DNA of 64,000 nucleotides, taken from the NCBI RefSeq assembly GCF_005771495.1, contig NZ_VAUW01000018.1, positions 17,697-81,696 on the forward strand. Direction: 5' to 3'. The notes below the pieces were generated by a model. The model ran no database searches. It was not told where the DNA came from and saw only the letters and a program-made list of their open reading frames with translations. Made by a program: the position numbers and the translations under genes. Of this stretch, positions 37,454-46,854 are shown piece after piece. Position 1 is the stretch's first letter. Every line of letters starts with the position of its first letter. The DNA is from Maribacter sp. ACAM166. Lineage in GTDB: Bacteria > Bacteroidota > Bacteroidia > Flavobacteriales > Flavobacteriaceae.

Positions 37454-38706
37454 TTTTGGTCCAATTCTAATTGAAATACTTTTTGGATAAATTCTAAACT
37501 TGAATTGGAATCTACCGTGTCATCCTTAAGATGGTTTGCAAATTGTGTAGTTATTTTTTGAATGATGCGATTTGTAATGACATCGGCCTGATCCGCATTG
37601 AAATTGACTGTTTTTTTCGACTGATAGTCAAGTTCCTCATCCTTCATCGTCTTTAGCTTTTTCTTTAATGCTTTAATGACAGGTGCAAACTTTCTGGTCT
37701 CTAGCCACTGATTAAAATCATGCATTACCTCTTGATTAATAGCTTCGGCTTCAGGAATGAATTGTTTTCTTCGCTCTAAGGTCTTATCGGTCATTTGCGA
37801 TAAATGATCTAAATGAATTAGTGTGACATTTTCCATATCTGAAATAGAATCGTCCACATTTTTTGGAACTGAAAGGTCTAATATCAGTAATGGTTTCTTT
37901 GTATGAATTAATTCTCTGGTAATAGTAGGTTTCTGAGCGCCAGTGGCAACTACCAAGATGTCTGCTTTTCTAATTTCGGGTTGTAAGTCACCATAGTCCT
38001 TCACCATAAGGTTAAACTTTCCAGCAATTTGTTCAGCTTTGCCTTTTGTTCTATTAATTAAGGTAATGTGAGGGTTCTTGGTGTGCTTAATAAGGTTTTC
38101 ACAGGTGTTGCGGCCTATTTTACCGGTTCCAAAAAGAAGAATATTTTTTTCTGAAACATTTTCAATGTTTCGTAGAATATATTGAACAGAGGCAAAAGCT
38201 ACAGAAGTTGCCCCAGATGAAATTTCTGTTTCATTTTTAATACGCTTGCTCGCCTGTATGATATTATTGCATAAACGTTCAATGAAAGGATTTGCGATGC
38301 CGAGCCCTTTAGACCGTTTAAAACTTTGTTTCAACTGACTAATGATTTCAAAATCTCCTAAAATCTGACTATCCAACCCTGTGCCTACCCGAAAAAGGTG
38401 ATTGATGGCTTCTTTGTTTTTGTAAACATAGGCTACTTCTTGAAACGCCTCAACGGTACCATTTGAATGGTCACATAATAACTTGATAAGTTGAAAGGGA
38501 TGTTCAGCAAAACCATGAAGTTCTGTGCGGTTACAGGTGGAAGTGGCCAATAGACCATCAATTCCCTGATTTTTCGCCTCTATCAAAAGCTTTTTTACAG
38601 CGACCTCGTCCAAGCTAAATTTACCCCGTGCCTCAGCATCGGCCTTTTTATAGTTAAGGCCAATTGTATAAAAGGAGTTGTGTTTAGAAATATGATAGTC
38701 CTTCAT
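37450..38706 (-). CDS. hemA: Glutamyl-tRNA reductase
   Basis: HemA is the first committed enzyme of the C5 pathway. It reduces glutamyl-tRNA to glutamate semialdehyde. The 418-residue protein has the active-site Cys in LLATSTCNRTELHGF, the HLFRVGTGLDSQILGDFEI segment, the Rossmann motif LLFGTGKIGRNTCENL, and a C-terminal dimerisation helix. It starts the 11-gene minus-strand run, with a -7 box just upstream. HemL, which acts next, is not in this window. Confidence 0.97.
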   Translation of the reverse strand: MKDYHISKHNSFYTIGLNYKKADAEARGKFSLDEVAVKKLLIEAKNQGIDGLLATSTCNRTELHGFAEHPFQLIKLLCDHSNGTVEAFQEVAYVYKNKEAINHLFRVGTGLDSQILGDFEIISQLKQSFKRSKGLGIANPFIERLCNNIIQASKRIKNETEISSGATSVAFASVQYILRNIENVSEKNILLFGTGKIGRNTCENLIKHTKNPHITLINRTKGKAEQIAGKFNLMVKDYGDLQPEIRKADILVVATGAQKPTITRELIHTKKPLLILDLSVPKNVDDSISDMENVTLIHLDHLSQMTDKTLERRKQFIPEAEAINQEVMHDFNQWLETRKFAPVIKALKKKLKTMKDEELDYQSKKTVNFNADQADVITNRIIQKITTQFANHLKDDTVDSNSSLEFIQKVFQLELDQK

Positions 38707-38716
38707 AGAGCAGATG

Positions 38717-38724
38717 CAAAAGTA
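38717..38724 (-). promoter_or_regulatory. TAnnTTTG -7 box for hemA
   Basis: The minus strand reads TACTTTTG, an exact match ending 10 bp before the hemA ATG. It would drive the whole hem run and predicts a very short leader. Confidence 0.55.
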
Positions 38725-38897
38725 TGGGCATCAATCTAATAAAAATAACGCTAGCGGTACAATTAGTGTCGACTGCAGAATTTTTAGACCAAATTGGCAA
38801 TAATTTGTTTGAATTACTATAATTTTATGGTGCTATCAGCGTAATGGATGGATTTATTTAGATGCTTTCTAAATAGGATTAAAAAAATATAAAAAGT

Positions 38898-39788
38898 ATG
38901 GAGGTTAAAAATAACGCTCAAGGTTCATTTGATGAGGTGCGTATAGAAGAAGGATTTTATGTGCTTAAATTTCAAAATGAAAGTGATTCATTCACAAACT
39001 ATTCCCGTGAAATTAACAAAGGCTTTATACAATTTCATTTTTGTTTAAAGGGTAGTGGCACTTTTTTGTTTAACAAAGGCACTTATACATTGAATGTTTC
39101 TGAGGAGAATTCTCTGTTATTATATAATACACAATTAGATCTACCGCTTAATTTAAATCTTGAACCGAAATCTTCACTCGTTTCTGTAGTGATGACCTTG
39201 CGTAAATTTCATTCCCTATTTACAGCAGAAGCCGATTATATTCCTTTTCTAAGTACAGACAATAAAGAGAAAAAGTATTATGCTCAAGAACCATTTTCGC
39301 CTTCTATAGCGATTATTTTGAGTCAGATCATAAACTTTAACCTACATCCATCCATCAAGTCTTTATATGTAAAGGGAAAGATATATGAGCTAATAGCGTT
39401 GTATTTTAATAAGAGTCCGAATGCTGATATTGAACAGTGTCCTTATTTAGCAGATGAGGAGAATGTAAAGAAGATTAAAAAGGCAAAAGAAATCATTTTA
39501 GCAAATATGGCCGAGCCACCTACATTAGCCGAACTGGCAAGTGAAATCGGATTAAGCTTAAAGCGATTGAAAGAAGGCTTTAAGCAAATTTATGGGGATT
39601 CTGTTTATAGCTTTTTATTCGACCATAAAATGGAGTATGCCAAGCGATTATTAGAAACCGGACAGTATAATGTTAATGAAATAGGGTTAAAGGTTGGGTA
39701 CAGTACTGCCAGTCATTTTATAGCCGCTTTCAAGAAAAAATACAATACCACTCCTAAAAAATACTTGTTGGCGTTGGTAGGCAATTAG
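38898..39788 (+). CDS. AraC-family transcriptional regulator
   Basis: This is a 296-residue regulator. An N-terminal sensor domain (about 1-170, with FIQFHFCLKGSGTFLFNKGT) precedes two helix-turn-helix units (about 195-296: PPTLAELASEIGLSLKRLKE and VGYSTASHFIAAFKKKYN, ending TTPKKYL), which is the AraC/XylS arrangement. It is divergent from hemA with 191 bp between the two starts, which makes it a candidate regulator of the hem run. The effector is unknown. It has no cysteine cluster of the SoxR or Fnr kind. Confidence 0.9.
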   Translation: MEVKNNAQGSFDEVRIEEGFYVLKFQNESDSFTNYSREINKGFIQFHFCLKGSGTFLFNKGTYTLNVSEENSLLLYNTQLDLPLNLNLEPKSSLVSVVMTLRKFHSLFTAEADYIPFLSTDNKEKKYYAQEPFSPSIAIILSQIINFNLHPSIKSLYVKGKIYELIALYFNKSPNADIEQCPYLADEENVKKIKKAKEIILANMAEPPTLAELASEIGLSLKRLKEGFKQIYGDSVYSFLFDHKMEYAKRLLETGQYNVNEIGLKVGYSTASHFIAAFKKKYNTTPKKYLLALVGN

Positions 39789-39796
39789 TATAAAAA

Positions 39797-40639
39797 TTAG
39801 AGCGGCCTGGCCACCATAATTCCTGTATTGCTTTTGATGTCTTTTAAATACTCGGCCAAGGGTAATTTAGATACTTCAACTTCCATCGAGCCTGTTGAAG
39901 CATGTAGCAAATGAATTCTACCATCATTTTCTCGTGTCGCAATGCCCGTATGTGTAACATCCAATCCATTAATTGAGGTAGCTAACGCGATAATATCTCC
40001 CGATTGTATTAGGTGTTCGTTTTCTGCAATTTTATCTTGTGCCAAAACACAAATCGCTTGGTTGTTTAGGTAGTTTTCCGATGCTTTAATTTTCGAAAAA
40101 TTAGCGTCATCGGATAAAAATGGATATAAATCTCTGTGGGTACTCATAAAATCAATATCCTTGGTGATTTCTACTCCACCAATTTCACCGGTAATATCTT
40201 CTAAAAGTCCTTTCTCAGCATTATTGGCAATCCACTCTGAGAAGTAATGCAGACGAGAAGCGTATCCCTCCAAGGCGCCATCTTTATAGCGTATAATTTC
40301 TAGATTCTTGGTAAAGGCATCAAACGAATCTTCTTTTTGCCTAAGAAGCATTGAAAATGCCAATACGTTTTCAACAAAGGTGGTGCAATCTAGTCCTTGA
40401 AGATTTACTACTATGGTTTCGGTATCCCCAATTTCTAGGGTTTTAGCAACATAGGGGGTTTTCATAAACGTTTTGCCAACCCTCACCATGGTATTACCAA
40501 AATCAGGTTGTGAAAATTCATCAATTTCTTGGATTTTTTCCTCGACAGCTGTTTTGTCTTTTGGGGAGCAGGTTATTTGTTGTGAAAATCCCAGCTGGGT
40601 ATTTACAAGTAGTATAATTAGAAGTAAAAATTGTCGCAT
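39797..40639 (-). CDS. DUF1460 amidase-like exported protein
   Basis: This is a 280-residue exported protein with a signal peptide ending TQLGFS, then Q. It matches DUF1460, related to NlpC/P60-type and N-acetylmuramoyl-L-alanine amidase-like enzymes. The likely nucleophile is the Cys in LQGLDCTTFVENVLAF, and the likely His is in GLDVTHTGIATREN. Both are positioned as in cysteine peptidase-like folds. The substrate is presumably a peptidoglycan fragment. It lies 9 bp behind the MscS gene and converges on the AraC gene. Confidence 0.87.
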   Translation of the reverse strand: MRQFLLLIILLVNTQLGFSQQITCSPKDKTAVEEKIQEIDEFSQPDFGNTMVRVGKTFMKTPYVAKTLEIGDTETIVVNLQGLDCTTFVENVLAFSMLLRQKEDSFDAFTKNLEIIRYKDGALEGYASRLHYFSEWIANNAEKGLLEDITGEIGGVEITKDIDFMSTHRDLYPFLSDDANFSKIKASENYLNNQAICVLAQDKIAENEHLIQSGDIIALATSINGLDVTHTGIATRENDGRIHLLHASTGSMEVEVSKLPLAEYLKDIKSNTGIMVARPL

Positions 40640-40648
40640 CGTATAAAA

Positions 40649-41713
40649 TTATAAAGGATTACTTTTTTCTATATCATTTTCCAAAAGTACTCGTGTTCGT
40701 ACGATACTCTCAGGATAGTTCTCTTGTAAAAAAGTTATTAATTTCTCACGTACAAATACGCGTAAATCCCAAAGTGTGGAAGCATCCTGGGCACTGACCA
40801 TTGCCCTAATTTCAACACAAGTGGGTTTGGAATCTGTGACTTGGATGTTTTGGTTTACTCCATCCCATAAATCGGTAGTTTGTAAAACCCGTTCCAGTTC
40901 TTTTCTAAGGGCATCAAATGAAACCTTATAATCGGTATATAAATAAATGGTTCCTAAAAGATCTGCCGAATTCTTTGTCCAGTTTTGAAAAGGCTTTTCA
41001 ATAAAATAAGAGGTAGGTACAATCAATCTTCGTTTATCCCAAATATTAACAACAACGTAAGTCAATGTGATTTCTTCTATTCTACCCCATTCACTTTCAA
41101 CAATGACCACGTCGTCAATTTTTATTGGTTGAGCGATAGCAATTTGTATGCCTGCCAAGATACTAGCAATCATCTTTTGGGCGGAAAGGCCTACAATAAT
41201 ACCTGCAACTCCTGCAGAGGCAAAAATACTGACCCCAATTTCCCGGATACTCTCAAAACTCATAAGGGCAATACTTAGCCCTATAATAATGATGATAACG
41301 ATGATAATGCGCTCTAAAATATTGAATTGGGTATAGACCTTGCGTGCCTTGTAATTGTCGACAGCATTTACATCGTAATTTTTAATGATTTTCCGCTTCG
41401 TAATTTTTAACCCAATAATTAGCAGCCATGTAAAGGAAAAAATTATAGAAATCGTACTGATTTTACTTAGTACATATGTGAGTTCTTCGAATCCTAAAAG
41501 GCTATGAAACGTTTTAATACGTAGAGCAATGGCAATAAAGATAATGAAGAAGGGCTTTGTTATGTTTTTAATATCCTCTTTGTCAAATAGGTATTTAGGA
41601 TTTTTGCCCAACCGTCTTAATATTTGAACAGTAATTAATTGAAGCAATAATAATACCAAGACCGCTCCAACAATGTAGGCTAAAAGGATAGGGTTTTTTG
41701 TTAAATTCTGCAT
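40649..41713 (-). CDS. MscS-type mechanosensitive ion channel
   Basis: This is a 354-residue inner-membrane channel with about four or five hydrophobic helices, then the pore helix and MscS beta domain: ASAGVAGIIVGLSAQKMIAS, then IAQPIKIDDVVIVES, WGRIEEITLTYVVV and NIWDKRRLIVPTSYF. It would open under membrane tension to release solutes. The frame extends to an ATG at 41743, but an AAAGGAGAT ribosome site and a -7 box (41741-41748) place the start at 41713 (MQNLTKNPILL). It is co-transcribed with the DUF1460 gene. Confidence 0.9.
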   Translation of the reverse strand: MQNLTKNPILLAYIVGAVLVLLLLQLITVQILRRLGKNPKYLFDKEDIKNITKPFFIIFIAIALRIKTFHSLLGFEELTYVLSKISTISIIFSFTWLLIIGLKITKRKIIKNYDVNAVDNYKARKVYTQFNILERIIIVIIIIIGLSIALMSFESIREIGVSIFASAGVAGIIVGLSAQKMIASILAGIQIAIAQPIKIDDVVIVESEWGRIEEITLTYVVVNIWDKRRLIVPTSYFIEKPFQNWTKNSADLLGTIYLYTDYKVSFDALRKELERVLQTTDLWDGVNQNIQVTDSKPTCVEIRAMVSAQDASTLWDLRVFVREKLITFLQENYPESIVRTRVLLENDIEKSNPL

Positions 41714-41740
41714 TTTTAATCTCCTTTCATTAATTACGAT

Positions 41741-41748
41741 CAAATTTA
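41741..41748 (-). promoter_or_regulatory. TAnnTTTG -7 box for the MscS gene
   Basis: The minus strand reads TAAATTTG, an exact match about 28 bp before the ATG at 41713. It overlaps the alternative start at 41743 and excludes it. The purine-rich AAAGGAGAT between box and ATG is an unusually good Shine-Dalgarno sequence for this phylum. Confidence 0.55.
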
Positions 41749-41853
41749 GGCATTAAAACATCCAAAAAAAGAAAGGTTAAACACTATCAACTTTACTTAT
41801 ACATTAATATGAAAGTTTTTTGAGTTCCTAAATGCGGGTTGTGTTACTTGTAT

Positions 41854-41861
41854 TATTTTTG
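41854..41861 (+). promoter_or_regulatory. TAnnTTTG -7 box for hemH
   Basis: TATTTTTG is an exact match 20 bp before the hemH ATG at 41882. Confidence 0.5.
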
Positions 41862-41881
41862 CAATAGGAAAATTAAACGTT

Positions 41882-42925
41882 ATGAAAGGAGTATTATTGG
41901 TCAATTTGGGTTCACCAGAAAGTCCTACCCCAAAAGATGTAAAGCCTTATTTGGATGAGTTTTTAATGGATGAAAGGGTAATTGATGCCCCTAAATGGTT
42001 ACGTGCTTTCTTAGTAAAGGGCATAATTTTGCAAACCAGACCGAAAAAATCTGCCAAGGCATATGCAAAAATTTGGTGGGAAGAAGGTTCACCGCTAATC
42101 GTTCTTTCTGAACGGTTTGCCAACAAAGTACAGCAACATACAAAAATGCCAGTTGCACTAGGTATGCGATATGGCACGATAACTATAAAAAATGCATTGC
42201 AAGAATTAAGAGATAAAGGTGTAGATGAGGTTTTGTTGGTACCACTTTATCCACATTACGCGATGTCTAGTTATGAAACTGTAGTGGTAAAAGTATTGGA
42301 AGAACAGCAAAAATTCTTTCCAGGAATGGATGTGACTACGTTACCTGCATTTTATAAAAATCCAGATTATATCCAAGCACTATCTGAAAGTATAAAGGAT
42401 GGATTAAAGGGTTTCGATTATGACCATATTCTATTTTCGTACCACGGTATTCCAGAACGTCATATTCGCAAAAGTGATCCTACCCGTTTTCATTGTAAAA
42501 TAGATGGCTCTTGCTGTTCTATTAATTCTGTTGCCCATAACACGTGTTACAGGCATCAAGTCTATGATACAACCGAGATGGTTAAGGCTTATTTGGGCTT
42601 GCCCGATGAACAAGTTAGCACTTCTTTTCAATCACGTTTAGCAGGTGATCCATGGTTAAAACCTTATACCGATTATGAATTTGAGCGTTTGGCCAAAGAA
42701 GGAAATAAACGTTTAGCAGTTATAACCCCGGCTTTTGTGAGCGATTGTTTAGAAACCTTGGAAGAGATTGCTATGGAAGGTAAAGAACAGTTCGAAGAGG
42801 CTGGAGGCGAACATTATAAGCATATACCTTGTATGAACGATAGCGAACATTGGGTGAAGGTAATGGCTAAATGGGTGAATGAATGGGAAGCAACTGGTAA
42901 ATTAGCGGTTACGCCAAGCACCTAA
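41882..42925 (+). CDS. hemH: Ferrochelatase
   Basis: HemH inserts ferrous iron into protoporphyrin IX. The 347-residue protein starts GVLLVNLGSPESPTPKDVKP, has the catalytic His in LFSYHGIPERHIRK and the late PAFVSDCLETLEEIAMEG with the conserved Glu. A Cys cluster (FHCKIDGSCC ... NTCYRH) lies in the middle. Its role is not known. It is followed by a haem-oxygenase-like gene after 33 bp. It lies 3 kb from hemA on the opposite strand. Confidence 0.95.
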   Translation: MKGVLLVNLGSPESPTPKDVKPYLDEFLMDERVIDAPKWLRAFLVKGIILQTRPKKSAKAYAKIWWEEGSPLIVLSERFANKVQQHTKMPVALGMRYGTITIKNALQELRDKGVDEVLLVPLYPHYAMSSYETVVVKVLEEQQKFFPGMDVTTLPAFYKNPDYIQALSESIKDGLKGFDYDHILFSYHGIPERHIRKSDPTRFHCKIDGSCCSINSVAHNTCYRHQVYDTTEMVKAYLGLPDEQVSTSFQSRLAGDPWLKPYTDYEFERLAKEGNKRLAVITPAFVSDCLETLEEIAMEGKEQFEEAGGEHYKHIPCMNDSEHWVKVMAKWVNEWEATGKLAVTPST

Positions 42926-42958
42926 AAAAGAACATCTAATCCTAAGAAAATCACTGCT

Positions 42959-43732
42959 ATGAGAATCGAAGAAATAGAATTAAAATTATTGCCTTTAAGA
43001 GAGCGATTGAGAAATCATGAGTTATATGAAAAGCTGAATTCCTTATCTGATATTAAAATATTTATGGCAAACCATGTGTATGCCGTTTGGGACTTTATGT
43101 CTCTCTTAAAAGGATTACAAAGACACTTGACTTGTACTAACCTGCCTTGGAAGCCGGTGAAAAACGCGAATACAGCTCGATTCATTAATGAAATTGTTTT
43201 GGAGGAGGAAAGCGACCGTAATGAAGAGGGTATTTATAAAAGTCATTTTGAGATGTATCTGGATGCTATGGATGAGGTTGATGCAGATACGGCTAAAGTG
43301 AAAAATTTCTTGGAGTACGTTACCGCAATGGAAAATGTATTAAAGGGTATTGAAAGTTCAGAATTGAACAAGGCTGTAAAGGGGTTTTTGAAATTTACGT
43401 TCGAGGTTATTAAAACCAATGAACCTCATAAAATAGCAGCTGCGTTTACATTTGGGAGAGAAGAGTTAATTCCTGATATGTTTCTAAAAATTATAGAACA
43501 GGCAGGTGAAGAGGAATACCCTAAATTAGGCTATTATCTTAAAAGACATATTGAACTAGATGGTGAAGACCATGGCCCATTATCACTAAAAATGATTAAT
43601 GAACTTTGTGGTACAGATGAACGCAAATGGGAAGAGGTGGCAGAATGCTCTGAAAAAGCCTTGGAGCAACGCATTGCCTTATGGGATTATATAGCATTGG
43701 AAATAAAACATAGTTCAAAAGTTTTAGCATAG
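42959..43732 (+). CDS. DUF3050 protein (haem-oxygenase-like fold)
   Basis: This is a 257-residue all-helical protein of the DUF3050 family, related in fold to haem oxygenase/TenA-like proteins. Recognisable segments are IFMANHVYAVWDFMSLLKGL with a candidate ligand His, NEIVLEEESDRNEEG, AAAFTFGREELIPDMF, and LKRHIELDGEDHGPLSLKMI with further His and acidic residues. No activity is established for the family. Placement 33 bp behind hemH hints at a role in haem handling or breakdown, which is inference. MATE follows after 50 bp. Confidence 0.82.
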   Translation: MRIEEIELKLLPLRERLRNHELYEKLNSLSDIKIFMANHVYAVWDFMSLLKGLQRHLTCTNLPWKPVKNANTARFINEIVLEEESDRNEEGIYKSHFEMYLDAMDEVDADTAKVKNFLEYVTAMENVLKGIESSELNKAVKGFLKFTFEVIKTNEPHKIAAAFTFGREELIPDMFLKIIEQAGEEEYPKLGYYLKRHIELDGEDHGPLSLKMINELCGTDERKWEEVAECSEKALEQRIALWDYIALEIKHSSKVLA

Positions 43733-43782
43733 CCAATAATAGCATCTCAAGGAATAGTATTAGCAAACAATAATCTTAAAAA

Positions 43783-45162
43783 ATGGCAAACGTTTCCGCT
43801 GAACAATTAGGCTCGGAATCTATCTCAAGTTTGCTCATTAAACAAGCGGTACCTGCCAGTATTGGAATATTGGTGATGTCCCTTAATGTGTTGGTGGATT
43901 CTATTTTTGTCGGAAATTGGATCGGCTCAATAGCTATTGCTGCAATAAACGTCGTATTGCCGGTTTCTTTTTTTATAGGTGCGTTGGGGATGGCAATTGG
44001 CATTGGTGGCGCAAGTATTATTTCAAGGGCATTAGGCGCCAATAATAAAGAGAAGGCCTTACGCACTTTTGGTAATCAAATTAGCTTTACGCTAATAGTT
44101 ACCATTATTATGGTTTTGTTAGGGCTTACCTATGTGGATAGCCTTATTCCTGCTTTTGGCGGAAAGGGTTCTATTTTTGAAATGGCTAAAATCTACTACG
44201 TCATTGTATTGTACGGTGTACCGCTTTTAGCCTTAAACATGATGGGGAATGCCGTAATACGAGCGGAAGGAAAACCGAAGTTTGCCATGATCGCCATGAT
44301 TATACCATCAATAGGAAACCTGGTGATGGATTACGTCTTCATTAATGTGTTGGATTATGGTATGGAAGGTGCGGCATGGGCAACGACCATAAGCTATTTT
44401 TTATGTTTTAGTTATATCCTTTATTTTTTTCTCTCCGAGCACTCAGAACTAAAACTTAACCTGCAGTACTTCGGTCTCAATTTTGAGATTCTAAAAGAAA
44501 TAAGCTCTTTAGGGTTTGTAACATTGTCAAGACAAGCTGTCGTAAGTATAATTTATCTTTTAATGAATAATATTCTTTATAATTTAGGCGGAGAGGCTAT
44601 GGTTGCCGTCTATGCCATTATAGGAAGAATGTTGATGTTTGCTCTGTTTCCGGTTTTTGGAGTTACTCAAGGATTCTTGCCCATTGCAGGGTTCAATTAT
44701 GGAGCAGGAAAATATAGTAGAGTCAAAGAGTCCATTTATACGGCTATAAAATATGCTGCAATTTTGGCAACCATTGTATTTACAGGACTTATGATTTTTC
44801 CAGAAGAAATTGCCGGACTTTTTCTAAGCCACAAACCAGACATGAGCGATGTAGAACTCGCTACTAATAAATTCGTTCTAGAAAATACTCCCTCAGCCAT
44901 GCGCTGGGTCTTTGCCGCGACCCCAATTATTGCATTACAGCTTATAGGTGCGGCATATTTTCAAGCAATAGGAAAGGCAGTTCCGGCTTTATTATTGACC
45001 TTGTGTAGGCAAGGGTTTTTCTTCATCCCATTGATTCTTATTTTACCTAACTACCTAGGTGAATTAGGTGTCTGGATTTCTTTTCCCATTGCTGATGTTT
45101 TGGCAACTATTGTAACAGGATATTACTTGCGACGGGAAATCAATAGAACATTGATTTCTTGA
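43783..45162 (+). CDS. MATE family efflux transporter
   Basis: This is a 459-residue integral membrane protein with twelve hydrophobic segments. It shows MATE hallmarks: the N-terminal SLLIKQAVPASIGILVMSL, VDSIFVGNWIGSIAIAAIN, and the repeat-half phrase FALFPVFGVTQGFLPIAGFN. MATE proteins export drugs or metabolites using Na+ or H+. The substrate is unknown. It is last in the hemH-DUF3050-MATE run, so export of a porphyrin-related compound is possible but only suggested by position. Confidence 0.92.
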   Translation: MANVSAEQLGSESISSLLIKQAVPASIGILVMSLNVLVDSIFVGNWIGSIAIAAINVVLPVSFFIGALGMAIGIGGASIISRALGANNKEKALRTFGNQISFTLIVTIIMVLLGLTYVDSLIPAFGGKGSIFEMAKIYYVIVLYGVPLLALNMMGNAVIRAEGKPKFAMIAMIIPSIGNLVMDYVFINVLDYGMEGAAWATTISYFLCFSYILYFFLSEHSELKLNLQYFGLNFEILKEISSLGFVTLSRQAVVSIIYLLMNNILYNLGGEAMVAVYAIIGRMLMFALFPVFGVTQGFLPIAGFNYGAGKYSRVKESIYTAIKYAAILATIVFTGLMIFPEEIAGLFLSHKPDMSDVELATNKFVLENTPSAMRWVFAATPIIALQLIGAAYFQAIGKAVPALLLTLCRQGFFFIPLILILPNYLGELGVWISFPIADVLATIVTGYYLRREINRTLIS

Positions 45163-45385
45163 AATAAATCAATAGAGACCAAACCTCATTCAACATTTTC
45201 CGTAAGTAGCTTTAGAAATACTAAAGAACACACGTATGATTTTCATCCTATCACAATTGATACCCGAAACCATCTTTGTTTTTGGTCTGTAGATTTAAGG
45301 AGTTGATTAACGATGAGACAACCTATATCGAATTGCTCAAGGAAAAACCTTTCAAACCCCTAAATTTCAGACAACAAGCTTAATG

Positions 45386-46684
45386 TTATAATTTGACATG
45401 AAGCAATTCCATTCCGGTGGACGACCTTGGTTTAAACCCGGTCCAATCCTTTTCATTTGAATTTTCTTGTAAATCTAAATACTTGGTGTTGTCTTGGTTT
45501 TTAAGATGTAGCCCAAGAAAGGCTGTTATGAAATGTTGATTAACATTATTCAATTTTCGTGAATCCCAAGACGGTTCTGCATACCTGTAATATTCATCAA
45601 TATGTAATCCCGGAGCTAATGCCTCAGCCGGTGGTGGGTTTGGAGCAACATTATGACGTGCGTTTTTATAGGTCAATAAAAAACGGTCGGCATTAATCGC
45701 CCCTTCATATATCGCTTTAATCCCTTTTTCATATCCAGAGATATCATCTTGGCTACCTGCCACAAAGAACGTTGGTGTTTTTAGTCCTTTTAATCCTTCA
45801 GCATCCCATACACCCCGTTCCATACCCCATGGAGCAAAGGCTACGATGGCCTTAATTCTATCGTCCGACATTTGTTGATACTCTTCGTTGTTGGCTGTGT
45901 TCACAGCAATTGAGGTGCTACCACCAGTCATACCTGTGAAAAATCCGGCAAGTGCATCACTATATCCAGCACCGCCAACGTTAAGAACACCATATCCACC
46001 CATAGAATAGCCAATAAGAGCAGTATTGTTGGCGTCAACAAGACCCTCTAACATAGATTTTGAGCCTTTTGCACCTATCTTTTCCATTTCATTTATTACA
46101 AATCGAATATCCTTTGGTCTGTTTAAAAGGGTACTTTGGAAAGCATTCGCATCCTTAAATGTAGAGTCTGTATGGTCTATTGCCGCTACGATATAACCTT
46201 TAGAGGCTAGGTTTTCTGTTAGATACGTCATTAAAAAACGAGAGCCTACGTAGCCATGAGACACTACAACCAACGGAAATTTACTTCCTGTCATAGGTTG
46301 TGCATCTCTATATGCTCTGCCATTAAATGTAAAAGGGGTTAAGGGTCTTAGACTGTCATTTGCTGTTCCCATAACTTCGTCATAAACAACAGTTTTAACT
46401 TTCTCACCCACCGTTGCAGGATACCAAACTTCAATGGTTATAGCACGATCATACAAGGGGTCTTTGCCCTCCTTGGAGTTTAAAATGTCTACTTGACCAG
46501 GGTTGACCAAGTTAATTGTTTGAACACCAACGTTGTATTCTCCTCTTGCACTAAGTTCTGGCGCATCAGGCAATGGGTCTCCGTATAAAAATTGCTTAGA
46601 TTGAGCATCAACCGATGGTATTATCAATCCGTTGAAAAGAAAAAGAAGTAATGAGCATAAGATTAATAGACGTCTAAATTTCAT
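45386..46684 (-). CDS. Exported alpha/beta hydrolase (PAF-acetylhydrolase-like)
   Basis: This is a 432-residue exported hydrolase. The signal peptide ends IPSVDA, then Q. The alpha/beta fold is seen in FPLVVVSHGYVGSRFLMTYL, AAIDHTDSTF and the nucleophile elbow GYSMGGYG with S227. The acid and His are probably in FVAGSQDDISG and KNARHNVAP. The oxyanion and VSHG arrangement resembles platelet-activating-factor acetylhydrolase and dienelactone-hydrolase relatives. The substrate is unknown. It is divergent from the large VPS10 genes. Confidence 0.88.
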   Translation of the reverse strand: MKFRRLLILCSLLLFLFNGLIIPSVDAQSKQFLYGDPLPDAPELSARGEYNVGVQTINLVNPGQVDILNSKEGKDPLYDRAITIEVWYPATVGEKVKTVVYDEVMGTANDSLRPLTPFTFNGRAYRDAQPMTGSKFPLVVVSHGYVGSRFLMTYLTENLASKGYIVAAIDHTDSTFKDANAFQSTLLNRPKDIRFVINEMEKIGAKGSKSMLEGLVDANNTALIGYSMGGYGVLNVGGAGYSDALAGFFTGMTGGSTSIAVNTANNEEYQQMSDDRIKAIVAFAPWGMERGVWDAEGLKGLKTPTFFVAGSQDDISGYEKGIKAIYEGAINADRFLLTYKNARHNVAPNPPPAEALAPGLHIDEYYRYAEPSWDSRKLNNVNQHFITAFLGLHLKNQDNTKYLDLQENSNEKDWTGFKPRSSTGMELLHVKL

Positions 46685-46830
46685 AATTTTTAATTTGTGT
46701 TCTTAAATATAGGAATACTTTGAATTATTGGTAATTTTTTTCCATTTTGTTGAAGTATAATTTTTGAAAGTATGAGCGTTATCATTAACGCTAACTTCTT
46801 TATATCATTTAATGGTTGCAAATCTTAGAA

Positions 46831-46854
46831 CGGTATTAAAAATATTTAATACCG
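46831..46854. promoter_or_regulatory. 24-bp palindrome upstream of the VPS10 pair
   Basis: CGGTATTAAA (46831-46840) and TTTAATACCG (46845-46854) are perfect inverted copies around AATA. A 24-bp perfect dyad between divergent genes, about 160 bp before the VPS10 start, is a good candidate for a repressor or activator site. The regulator is not known. Confidence 0.45.
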
